From the NCBI RefSeq assembly GCF_017591435.1, contig NC_059272.1, positions 4,072,292 through 4,136,291 on the forward strand: a stretch of DNA of 64,000 nucleotides, read 5' to 3'. Positions 13,155 through 26,042 of this stretch are shown here, one piece after another; position 1 is the stretch's first letter; every line of letters begins with the position of its first letter. The notes under the pieces were generated by a model. The model did not search any database. It saw nothing but the letters and a program-made list of their open reading frames with translations, and was not told the DNA's origin. The DNA comes from Portunus trituberculatus (lineage: Eukaryota; Arthropoda; Malacostraca; Decapoda; Portunidae). A program made the translations under genes and the position numbers.

Positions 13155-13350
13155 GGCTGAGTGTTATAATTTTTTTTCAGGACAGCACAGAGGGGTTAGA
13201 ACAAGAAGTGGAGGAAGTGACCAGACTGGCAAAGTTTAGTGAAAGGGGTAAGAGACCACTGAAAGTGCGAATGAGATCTCAAGTGGCAGCAGAGGAGATA
13301 ATGGCAAGAACAGGGAAATTAGCTTAAGATTCTGAATTAAAAATTATATG
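12370..13350 (+). pseudogene. LINE B ORF1 (coiled-coil protein), broken
   Basis: The first ORF of this LINE lineage is a lysine/glutamate-rich, coiled-coil RNA-binding-like protein. Here 12388-12768 reads a charged helix (KEVLSSILQKQDRLVKENTEV). After stops, a later block near 13010-13060 reads a degraded form of the junction seen in LINE C as VRETVDKKRCVVIFG. Near 13260 PLKVRMRSQVAAEEIMARTG matches the C family's RIKLKSQKDVDELVEKS region. A (GA)n tract at 13092-13152 interrupts it. Homology to the other ORF1 copies ends at about 13350. Confidence 0.65.
13092..13152. repeat. (AG)n microsatellite
   Basis: Uninterrupted AG dinucleotides within the LINE B ORF1 remnant. Confidence 0.95.
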
Positions 13351-13494
13351 GATAAAAAGGGGGTAAATTTTTAGTTTAATACAATATCCCCTATCTCTAC
13401 CATCACCCCCCCCCAACCCCTCCAACAAGCTTTGGGGCCTTTGGGGAATCGGGGGTTTTGGGTGGAGGAGACATATATGAGTGATATATGGCTT

Positions 13495-13625
13495 TTTGAA
13501 AAGTAAGGAAATTTCCTATATATTCGAAGAATTTTCCTAAATCTAAGGATATTTCCTTAAATATAAGGAAATTTCTCCAAATTTAGGAAAATATCTCTAA
13601 ATGTCGGGAAGTTTTACATAACATA
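13495..13625. repeat. cluster of short palindromes (GGAAATTTCC type)
   Basis: Repeated variants of AAGGAAATTTCC spaced about 20-25 bp apart (near 13507, 13552, 13567 and 13585). Each is self-complementary or nearly so. Function unknown. Confidence 0.6.
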
Positions 13626-13635
13626 ACCTTTCCCC

Positions 13636-13950
13636 TCTAGGACACTAACCTAACCCTAACATAAACCTAACCTAAGCCTAGCTGGGCGGGCTGCGCCCCC
13701 GGACCCTCCCTATAACACTAACCTAACTCTAACATTTATCCTATTATTTATGTTATTAACATTGACCTAAACTAACGTATCCTAGCCGGGGGGCTGCGCC
13801 CCCTCCGGACACCCCCTATAACACTAACCTAACCCTAACATAAACCTAACCTAACCTAACGTATCCTAGCCGGATACCCCCTAGAATATTGATCTAACCC
13901 TAACATAAAACTAACCTACCGTATCCTTGCTTTGTGGCTGCTTCCCCCAC
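13636..13950. repeat. tandem block with telomere-like CCTAACCTAA motifs
   Basis: About four imperfect units of roughly 65-105 bp. Each has CTAACCTAACCCTAACATAA-like sequence, and most have a GC-rich hairpin (GGGGGGCTGCGCCCCC type) and CCCCCTATAA. The arthropod telomere repeat is TTAGG, so these look like interstitial telomere-motif repeats. A direct repeat (ACAATAT-CCCTATCTCTAC) lies on both sides, at 13381-13400 and 13973-13992. Confidence 0.7.
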
Positions 13951-13992
13951 ACTGGTTCTATTATAGGTTGACACAATATGCCCTATCTCTAC

Positions 13993-14567
13993 TAATAATA
14001 CCCCTCCTCACAATACCTTAATGAAAGGTTGAAGGTCTTGGCTGTGTGACATCTCGATTGTTGTTAAGTTCACTGTCCTCCATGGGGACAGCAGGAGCGA
14101 TGATTTCCCAGTAATCAAAGTCACAACATTTACAACTAACTAATGTCAACGGTGGCCATGGTTGAACTGCGCACATAGCTGTCTTTGTGCACCTGTCTGC
14201 CCAGCTGTGCCCCGCCTACGAATACCTATAGCAAATTCTCATTGGCGCAGCTCGTGGTGTTAAGAGGTGGTGGCACGTCATTGGACAAAAGAACTATAGA
14301 CACAATAAGAATCCTATTCAGCAGTTACCCACAAACCCCAGCTATAAACAAATGCAAGTCAGTGTACTGCTCATTTCCGAGTGTGATGGAGCTCCGAGGC
14401 TCGCCACAGCTTGCTGGACTTTGAGAAAACTCGCTAACACCGCACATTCACGGACCAATTGCAGCGTTATTATTCATTTGCGGGAGGTAGTGTACTTACT
14501 GAAAATGTTGTAAATAGTAAGAACAACAACCTAAGGGTGGCCAAAACTATCTAGAGTTTATTGTACT
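13993..14567. other. unassigned single-copy-looking stretch
   Basis: No coding frame, terminus or RNA gene was recognised. It separates LINE B ORF1 sequence from LINE B ORF2 sequence. Several ATTGG/CCAAT-like motifs occur (near 14241, 14279 and 14454), but nothing decisive. Confidence 0.35.
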
Positions 14568-17229
14568 AAACTGTTACAGAACCAAGAAGAGATAAGAGAC
14601 AGAAAGGGAAAAGGAGGAGTGCTAATAATGGTTTGAGATAATATAGGTGTACAAGAAGTGCACTGTATGGGGATGGCATGGTGGAAGTTATGGGAGTAAC
14701 AACCAAGACAGAAGAAGGGAAATAAACCGAGAATCATAGTCACGTATGTGCCACTGAAGACAAATACATGGGGAACAGAAGACCATAAGAAAATGCAACG
14801 AGAGGTGATGAAGAGCTTGGATAATATGATAAAAGGAGATGGAAAAATACTGTTAGTAAGAGACTTTAACTGTAAAAGAGTAAACTGGAGAAAGATGGAA
14901 GTAATGTTGGATCGTGGAGCGAGTTGTTACCGTTAACTGTGGTGAATACACTAGATCTGTGGATGGAAGAATCAACACGGTTCAGAGGAGAGGAAGAACC
15001 ATCATTGCTTGACCTAGTATTCACAAAGAAGCCAGAGCCCCCTCCCAGCATACAGTACCTTATTCCAATGGGAAGAAGTGACCATGTAACACTAGTATTG
15101 GAAATGCAGGAAGAAGACATGATAAGATACAAAGAGGAATACAAAAAAAGAGATTAAATTATGCAAAATTGAATTTTGAAAAGTTAAGAAATTTTTTTGA
15201 TGAAATAGACTGGAGGAACATTATGAACGGAAGGACAGTACAGGGGAAATATGAAATATTCCTAGAGAAATATAACGAAGGAGTGATGAAATACGTACCT
15301 ATCTATAAAGTAAAGAAAAGTATACAAACTTGGTACAATAGCAGATGTGTAGAAGCTAAAAGGGAAAGATAAAGCTTGTAAAAACTAAAAAAAAAAAAAG
15401 CAGAGAAATGAAAAAAAATAGACAACAGTATAATGATACGAGAAATAAATATATTAGAGTAAGGAGAGAGGAAGAAAGAAACTTTGAGAAAGATATGGTG
15501 AGAAAAAGCGATAATGAACCCAAGCTCGTGTATAATTGTATAAATGGTAAGATGGAAAATAAGGAAGCAATAGATAAAGTAATTAAAGGAGGGAAGACAT
15601 ACCAAACAGCAGAAGAAATTAGTGGAATAATGAATGAGAGTTTCAAAACTGTGTTCACTGAAGAAGATTTTAAAGAACCAAATAGGACATTGCACTGTCA
15701 AGGCTTGCAAGAAATTATAGTGCACAAAGAAGAAATTGGAAGACTACTAGGAAATTTGGAAGTCAGAAAAGCAATGGGACTGGATGGTGTGTCGGGCTGG
15801 GCACTAAAGGAATGTAAAGATCAGTTGTTAGAGCCAGTTTGGGAAAAGGTTAGAGATTAAAAGAAGGGAGAAGTACCACTGGAATGGAATAGAACTAACA
15901 TAATCCCAATATTCAAAAGAAGAAAGTCAACTGAGCCATTAAATTACAGACCAGTGTCACTTACAAGTGTTGTAGGCAAAATATGTGAAATTATTATCAA
16001 AGAAAGATGGGTTAAATATCTGGAAGAAAAACAAGTTATATCGAACAGAAAGTCATGTGTATCAAATTTGTAAAGTTACTACTCAAGAGTGGTGGAAAGA
16101 CTGGAGAGTAGAGATGGATGTGTGGACACAGTGTACATGGACATAAAAAAAAAAAAAAAAAAAAAAAACTTATAACAGACTACTTTGGAAATTAGAGAAC
16201 ATAGGAGGACTGAGAGAAATAATGTTAGGTTGGATAAGGGATTACTTGACGAACAGAAAGATAAGAACTGTGATAAGGGATACATACTCATCCTAGAGTA
16301 AAGTATCAAGTGGAGTGCCGCAGGGTTCAGTGTTAGCCACCACTATGTTCCAGGTATACGTAAACGATGTACAGTGTGAAGTGACCAGCTATATCAATTT
16401 ATTTGCTGATGATGCAAAATTGCTAAAAATAATTAAGACCCATGAAGACTGTTTGCTACTGCAGGAAAATTTAGACCAAATTTATGAGTGGAGTAAGAAA
16501 TGGAAGTTAGAATTCAATGTCACGAAATGTCCTGTAATGGAATTAGGAAAGAGTAAGAGAAGACCAGTATGGAACTATTTGATAGGAGAGGAACAAATAA
16601 TGAAGACTAAAGAAGGAAAAGATCTGGGAGTGGTTATACAAGAAATGCTGAGTCCTGAAAAACACATAATAAGTAAAGTATTTGGAGCAACATATAAAAT
16701 GTTGGCTAATATTAAGGTGGTATTTCGCTACCTGGACAAGAATATGATGAAAAATATTATTACGAGTATGATACGTCCACAGTTGGAATATGCAACAGTG
16801 GTGTGGTCGCCAAGCTTAAAAAAGGATATAAGAAAATTAGAACGGATCCAGAGGTTAATATAAAAATTATGCCGGAAATAAAAGACCTAACATATGATAT
16901 GATAAAAGGCTGAAGGAAATGGGACTGCCAACCTTACAAGATAGAAGAGAAAAAGGGAACCTAATAACAATGTATAAAATAGTTAATGGCATTGAAAAAG
17001 ATAAACAAGCAAGACCTGGTGCTGGTGGCAAATGCAAAGATCAAGATGAGGCAGTGTGTGAAGGATACTGGAAAATAGTTTTCCACATAGAACGGTGGAA
17101 AAATGGAATGCATTGAGTGATGAAGTTGTTACAGCACATAATAAGCATTGCTTTAAAGAAAAAATAGACAAATGGAGATATGGAGACAGGACACTGTGAG
17201 TCCCGCTCGAACCCTGTGCAATACAACTA
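14568..17229 (+). mobile_element. LINE B ORF2 (EN-RT) copy with 3' end, frameshifted
   Basis: Endonuclease then reverse transcriptase of a CR1/L2-like LINE. EN: VTYVPLKTNTWG, then LLVRDFNCKRVNW (GDFN changed to RDFN), then GRSDHVTLVL. RT: MGLDGVSGWALKECKDQL, MPQGSVLATTMF, NLFADDAKLL, then a thumb with MIRPQLEYATVVWSP. Frames change near 14935, 15160, 15372, 15860 and 16862. A poly-A run at 16147-16167 replaces part of the DKVPH block. The 3' end is a variant of the shared terminus (GTGCAATACAACTA), where a long-TIR element begins. Confidence 0.8.
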
Positions 17230-18316
<1,087 letters not shown>

Positions 18317-18465
18317 CAGGTATCTAAATACAAAGGAAAATGTTCAGCGAGGTCACCACTAACTTTAATGGTAAGTTCACAGCACTCCCTGAACTGAAGT
18401 TATTAGACTTCATTTGGAGTAAATTATCATTTTGTTAGGTGTCTATTGCCACTTCTTCCTCTTAT
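18317..18465 (-). mobile_element. LINE A 5'-end fragment
   Basis: The plus-strand text parallels 8190-8325 (AAACATTCAATGAGATCAC-like start, CTTTAATGG-AAGGTTCACAGCA, then TAGGTGTCTA-with CTTCTTCCTC) with moderate divergence and the same orientation as LINE A. Confidence 0.65.
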
Positions 18466-18961
18466 CCATAAGTTTGGCTATAACTTTTGTACCTTTCATC
18501 TTATCTTTTCTACTTTCTTTTCCCCAAATTTAACTATAATTTCTGTTCTTTTATCATAGAAAAATCACAGTGGTAAAGATTTTTTTTTTCCCCCAATTTA
18601 TCAGGAAGGGAGGTGAGGGATGGGAATCCTGTCCTACACTCATATATTTGTATGATTTCTCATTTAGTATATAACAATTTATTTACCATTTGTATTATGC
18701 ATAATCATTCAATCTCTTCACAAGCTTCCCTCTTATGGCAACACTCTTCTCACACTGTCCATTCATCTCACTCAAGTTTTTTCCATTCCCATCCACCTCT
18801 CATATCCAGTTTCCTACAATAATTCCTCATATTTCATTCTTTCCCCCTGCCCATACCACCGCAACATTCCTAGCTCTTCTCCGTCTAGCAGCTAATTCTC
18901 TTTCAATTGTAAGTTATCTTTTACCTAATCTAATTTTTCAATTAATCCATACATTTAAAAT
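18466..18961. other. AT-rich spacer, nothing recognised
   Basis: Pyrimidine-rich sequence without recognisable coding or element structure. Confidence 0.4.
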
Positions 18962-18963
18962 TA

Positions 18964-19705
18964 CAGTAAAACCTCAGCTCACGACCATAATTCGTTCCTA
19001 AATCCTGTTTGTCACCCGATTTGTTCATCCCCTGAATAAATTTTTCCCATAAGAATGTATATTGAAATACCATTAATCCGTTCCAGACCAAAAAAAATCA
19101 TACTTTTGTCCATAAAACCCATTCAAAATAGACTTTTAATGTATGCATGACATGAACGAAATAATTATAAAAAGCCTAAATTGTTTTACTTACCTAAATG
19201 CTATCAAAATGATGATAAAATTAATAAAAAAGAAAGGTTATTTACTTGAGAGACTGGACGTTGATGGCATGATGGAATGGAGGAGAGGAGGATGGGGAGG
19301 AAGACAGACAAGATCCGAGAAGACAGTCATGAGAGAGGACTTTGGATGTGCGCAGCGTGCCAGAGCTACACAACAGCTGTGTAGCGTCACAAGTCTAAGT
19401 GGGGCCCCGTTATAGCAGAGAGGATAACGCCGAGGAAGCTACAGTAGAGCGCACCGGTAACATCACCATGCCCAGGAAAAACAGGAGAAAATCGTGGTGG
19501 CACGGAAATTGTTATGTAATATTTTTTTGTATGTTCCTGTTTCTATTTTCTTTTGTGCTTATGTTTTGTTTTGTTGTTGTGTGATAGCCGGGTTGGCTAT
19601 CACACAACGCGTTTGTCCCCGGGGTCGATATATTGACAAATTTTTTGGTCGTCTCCCGAATTGTTCGTCCTTAGAGACGTTCGTAAAGCGAGCGAGGTTT
19701 TACTG
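18964..19705. mobile_element. Tigger/pogo-like element with CAGTAAAACCTC termini (742 bp)
   Basis: Left end CAGTAAAACCTCAGCTC at 18964; the right end is the reverse complement (GAGGTTTTACTG) ending at 19705. TA dinucleotides flank it (18962-18963, 19706-19707). Terminal sequence and TA duplication fit the Tc1/mariner/pogo superfamily. No transposase frame is present. An internal inverted repeat lies near 19570-19605 (GTGTGATAGCC / GGCTATCACAC). Confidence 0.85.
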
Positions 19706-19707
19706 TA

Positions 19708-21240
<1,533 letters not shown>

Positions 21241-21267
21241 TTATAAATAACAAATTATGTATATTTT

Positions 21268-21269
<2 letters not shown>

Positions 21270-21351
<82 letters not shown>

Positions 21352-21352
21352 C
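21270..21352. repeat. (AT)n then (CA)n microsatellite
   Basis: About 70 bp of AT dinucleotides, followed by a short CA run that abuts the degraded LINE 3' end to its right. Confidence 0.95.
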
Positions 21353-21790
21353 CATGTGTGTCTTTACCTTGTGTAACTAGTAATTGTATTTAGCTATTAA
21401 TAATTTAAAGAGCCTAAGCTATATTTGTATGGTCCTGTCTCTGTACACATATAGTTGATGCACATTCCTTGTCTTTATCATCTCTTCTTCTTTTGAGCTA
21501 TTCCAGGTATCTATGTTCTTATATCTTAGAGGCAATTCAAGCCATCTCCCTATCCTCAATTTTTCCTCCATTTTTCCAAAGTCCAGTCACTCCTTACTGC
21601 AATAGTATGCCATTTTTAGGCTAATCTCTAAGATATCAAAATTAGGTTTTCCATCTCTCTTTCTTCTCTTAGCACTCATATTTTTATTTCTTTTAGGTTT
21701 TCATCACTTTGTACACTTTCTCATCCTGGAACTATCTTAGCTGCTATTATAATTTACATTTCTTGATATGTAGTATTTAAATTTTATCAT
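21353..21790 (-). mobile_element. degraded LINE 3' end (B/D/E lineage)
   Basis: Reading the plus strand, GTGTGTCTTTACCTTGTGTAAC, GCCTAAGCTA and GGTCCTGTCTCTGTACAC keep the order of the shared LINE 3' terminus (tail, AGG-CC-AAGC, GTCCTGTCTCCATATC) in minus orientation. It again lies directly beside a CA/GT microsatellite. Too decayed for a frame. Confidence 0.45.
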
Positions 21791-22034
21791 TACAAGCACT
21801 GACTTGTGACTTTGTGACTGCGGCACTATGCATTTTGAAGTTTCAAACATTTTGATAAAATCAGACTAAGCAAAGTTGCACTTACACTTTCTGCAACTTT
21901 TATCACAACTTTGAACAAGAACAAAACAAGAGAGAGATAGAGATAAGTTTTTTTTTTTTTTCATTATTTGAGTGTTCATTATTCCATATATGATTTAGTT
22001 TTGCTGATAAATTTTTCTATATATACCATAATTT

Positions 22035-22636
22035 TTTATTGCATCATTAAGAATATGAGATCATGGTCAGAAAAATAACATTTTACTAAATAACAAGTTA
22101 AAAATTGTAGGAGGTGGTGGATGAATATATGGCATGGCCATTATCACTAGCCAGGGCCTTTGAGCCACAAGAAAGCAATTCTCTATTTGTATAATATTCA
22201 CTTTCCATTAAATTTTGCATGTCAGTTTTCCAAGCCATCACATCTTTCACAATACGGACACACACCAAGGTTATACACAGATATGTAATATATATGAGCT
22301 GTGGAACTCTTGGCCTCTTTACGTAACTGACAGTCGCTGTAATTAATCTGTAAAATTTATAACTCACAAGACTGAACTCAACTGATAAGTGTATGCATTA
22401 CTCATTTCTTTGATGACATGCATAAATAATTCATATTAGGATTTTAGATATTATACATCATATGCTTTACATGAACAACAGAAGTCATAACCATCACCAA
22501 AGATTCCTTGAATATTTGTGAAAACTGAAATGATCACAAGATAGAGATAACATCTTCAGAAAATCAGAAAATACAAAACAGACTGATCCTTTGAGTGTAC
22601 AACCAGCATACATTCTCTGTTTGCTAAGGCAACTCT
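22035..22636 (-). other. SEL1L: putative SEL1L 3' UTR
   Basis: Downstream (minus strand) of the SEL1L stop. A poly(A) signal AATAAA on the minus strand lies at 22040-22035, about 600 bp from the stop. The extent is a guess from this signal; no transcript evidence is available. Confidence 0.4.
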
Positions 22637-22771
22637 TTAGACGGCTAGCCGAGGTGGAGGTCGACGGAACAACATAAGAACAGCAATAAAAACAGAGAGG
22701 ATAGCCATCAAATAGATGTCCCAGTCTGGTCCTAGCAATTCCTCCAGGCTCCTCTCCTGAAGCTGAAGCCA
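22637..22771 (-). CDS. SEL1L: SEL1L last coding exon (membrane anchor)
   Basis: Terminal exon of the ERAD adaptor SEL1L. It follows an acceptor CAG (22774-22772), starts in phase 0 with WLQLQERSLEELLGPDWDIY, and continues with a hydrophobic transmembrane segment (YLMAILSVFIAVLMLF) and a short RRPPPRLAV tail before the TAA at 22639-22637. The LLGP-W-D-YLM block and the position of the anchor match vertebrate SEL1L, where it holds the protein in the ER membrane beside HRD1. The proline-rich cytosolic tail is shorter than in mammals. The upstream intron (22772-30203) is about 7.4 kb and contains LINE C1. Confidence 0.9.
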   Translation of the reverse strand, partial: WLQLQERSLEELLGPDWDIYLMAILSVFIAVLMLFRRPPPRLAV

Positions 22772-22850
22772 CTGAAACTTAAAATAAATGGTCATTAGTC
22801 TTTAAGTCATGACCTCTAACATCTAATACATATCCATTACTTACAAATTA

Positions 22851-23239
22851 CAGTGGTGCCTCATGATAACAGACCTCGCAGTAACTGATTTTGCTCATTA
22901 ACAGACTTAACTAAACTAACCTAACCAATTTTTGGGTGGCCATTACAGCAGCTTTCTTTTTTCCCTCACAAATCCATAGTTTCTTAGTGGCCACGCAGAT
23001 GAATACGCACAAGATAAATAAGCAAAAAAAGGGCATGCTACATACCATTGTAACTCTACAATTTACAAAACATATGATTAGGTGGAGAGTGGCGACTGCT
23101 TGCCTGTAGGGGTTATCGGAGTGACACTCCTGGTGATTTGTGGTCCCGGGCTAGTTGGATCTGCAGCCTGCCTAAGCGAAATGCTAGTTATGCATTTCTG
23201 TGTGAATGTTGTTGGGCAATCAAGGATAATGACACTGCC

Positions 23240-23290
<51 letters not shown>

Positions 23291-23827
23291 ACAGTGGCTG
23301 ACAGATGTGCACTGTGCAGATGACAGACAGGTGCAAACTCAAACTCTCCATCACTTGATTTTTGTCTTCATTTACCAGTATTTGGAGATCTACAACTTAT
23401 TTCTTTCTTATTTTGACTGAGGATAATTTAGTATGGAGAAGACAAGCTTTTCTTCTTGTAAATTATATAACGAGCAAAGTTTCAACAACGTGGTGGTAGT
23501 GATGGCAGCGAAAGCATAACGACATAAACAAAACATGGCCACCTGATCTCTCTCTCTCTCTCTCTCTCCAAGAAGTACTTGTTCAGTTGCAGATTGCCTT
23601 ACATTGGCTGTGAGGGTGGCTATATGGAGAGTTTGCAGCAGGGCATAAGAATAAGATGGATTAGATAATGAAAATATTTTTTTACATTATTTAAAGAGAA
23701 TAAACTACCAAAGAAGGGAAAGGGGGTGTTTAAGGGTCTCACAGACAACCCACTTTTAGTAAAGGACAATTTGCAGTAACGGACAACCCCTAACCCTCTC
23801 AGTGTCCATTATTGTGAGGCACCACTG
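22851..23827. mobile_element. Tigger/pogo-like element with CAGTGGTGCCTCA termini (977 bp)
   Basis: Left end CAGTGGTGCCTCATGATAAC at 22851; right end is the reverse complement of CAGTGGTGCCTCACAATAAT, ending at 23827. TA duplications at 22849-22850 and 23828-23829. The interior holds (GA)n (23247-23286) and (TC)n (23549-23568) and no transposase frame. It lies in the last SEL1L intron. Confidence 0.88.
23247..23286. repeat. (GA)n microsatellite
   Basis: Uninterrupted GA dinucleotides within the Tigger-like element. Confidence 0.95.
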
Positions 23828-23829
23828 TA

Positions 23830-24125
23830 CTAGATTTTTCCTTTGTGAGTGAGTACATAATGTGACACAACAGAAAGAATATTTAATGAACACAATAATT
23901 TCTTTCATCATTAATTAAATGAATAATTATTATCCCTCCACCCTTTTTTTCACCCCTTTTAATAACAGAGAATGGTTACAATGAAAGTGATGATACTGGT
24001 GACGGGGTATGTATGCATGGCAGACTGGAAATTGTTAAGAGAAAAATTACAAAATATAACAAGAAATACAAGGAAAGGATTATATAAAATGCATGAAGAA
24101 GATGAAACAAACACAAGAATTACAT
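23830..24125. other. SEL1L: intronic spacer, nothing recognised
   Basis: AT-rich SEL1L intron sequence (GA-rich toward its right end). Confidence 0.4.
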
Positions 24126-24852
<727 letters not shown>

Positions 24853-25082
24853 GGGGGACACCGTCGATGGCGGATGTGGTCGCTGAGCTCCAGAGCAATC
24901 ATCTCTAATTCTACAGTTACCATTGCCTAAGAGTAACCAAGGTGGGAAAGGAGCTTGTAATGTTTGTCCCGTCTCCATATAGTCATGTTAACTGTTGATT
25001 AGCAAAATAATGTCCAGGGAAGGTGAATATAAACTGTAGCCTGCGTTTGAGCCATCAGCTGGTTTGTTTACATCTGCGCAAC

Positions 25083-26025
25083 ATGGCGGCCGTGAACTCG
25101 AAAGATGAATCAGACTTCACAGGATTTCAAGGAATAATGGAGAAGAGCGTTTATGTGAAGAAAATTCTGGAGTTGGAAGGTAAAATTGAAAAACTGTTTG
25201 AAAAGTATGGGGGCCTGGAAACGAGTTATGACAATGTAATGAAAGAGTGTGCCGATATGAAGAAAGAAAATGAAGTACTGAAAGAGGAAGTTAAGCTAAT
25301 TAAAGTGAATTGCGACAAATGTGGAGAATCTTTAGGAAAAGTGATGGAGAAGCAGGCTGAATGGAAAAAAAGTCAGGAAGTGGAAAGAAAGGAGGTAAAT
25401 TACAAAGTTGCAAGTCTGGAAAAGGAAATCAAAGAGTCTGGGGAGAAAACTTTGGGCCTTGCTGAAATTATAGATCAACAGATCATAGAAGAGAAGATTG
25501 CTGAGAAAGTGGTGAAGGTTATTAAGTCAAATGAGACATTGGTGAGGGAAACTGTAGACAAAAAGAGATGTGTGGTGATATTTGGTGTGGAGGAGGATAA
25601 GACACCGAGTAAAATGGAGAGAGAAAAACATAAAAAGGTGATAAATAATATCATTAATGTGGTGCAGGAGGAGGAAAAGACCTAGTACAAGAAATAGAGG
25701 ACTTCCATAGAATTGGAAAGTTCACAGGAGAAGGTATGAGGCCAATAAGAATCAAACTTAAGTCACAAAAGGATGTAGATGAATTGGTGGAGAAGTCATG
25801 GAGGCTAGCCCAGCAGGAAACAACAAGGAAGATTTGGTTGAGAAGAGATCTCGGTGAAAAGGAAAGAGAAATGTTAAATGAGTTGAGAAAGGAGGCTTTG
25901 AAAAAAATGAAGAGAGGACAGAAGAGGAGAAGAAAGAGTTTTCTGGAGAATCTTGGATATGAGACTGAGGAAGTGGTTCATAACCCAGAAAAGTACAGCA
26001 AGAAAGGACTAAAGAAACTTATGTA
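25083..26025 (+). pseudogene. LINE C1 ORF1 (coiled-coil protein)
   Basis: ATG context AACATGGCGG. A charged coiled coil occupies roughly residues 20-150 (ILELEGKIEKLFEKYG, KENEVLKEEVKLIKV), including a CDKCG pair. Then comes the conserved RETVDKKRCVVIFGVEE block. A one-base loss at about 25680 creates a stop (EEEKT then TAG). The frame then resumes through DFHRIGKF and RIKLKSQKDVDELVEKS. The C-terminal basic region has a further one-base loss near 25940 compared with copy 2, where FFWRILDMRLRKWF is readable. ORF1 proteins of LINEs bind RNA and act as chaperones. Confidence 0.8.
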
Positions 26026-26042
26026 TGAGCGGAATGTAATGT

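Noticed and set aside
13636..13950. A true telomere
   Set aside because: The motifs are imperfect, interspersed with GC hairpins, and flanked by ordinary sequence on both sides.
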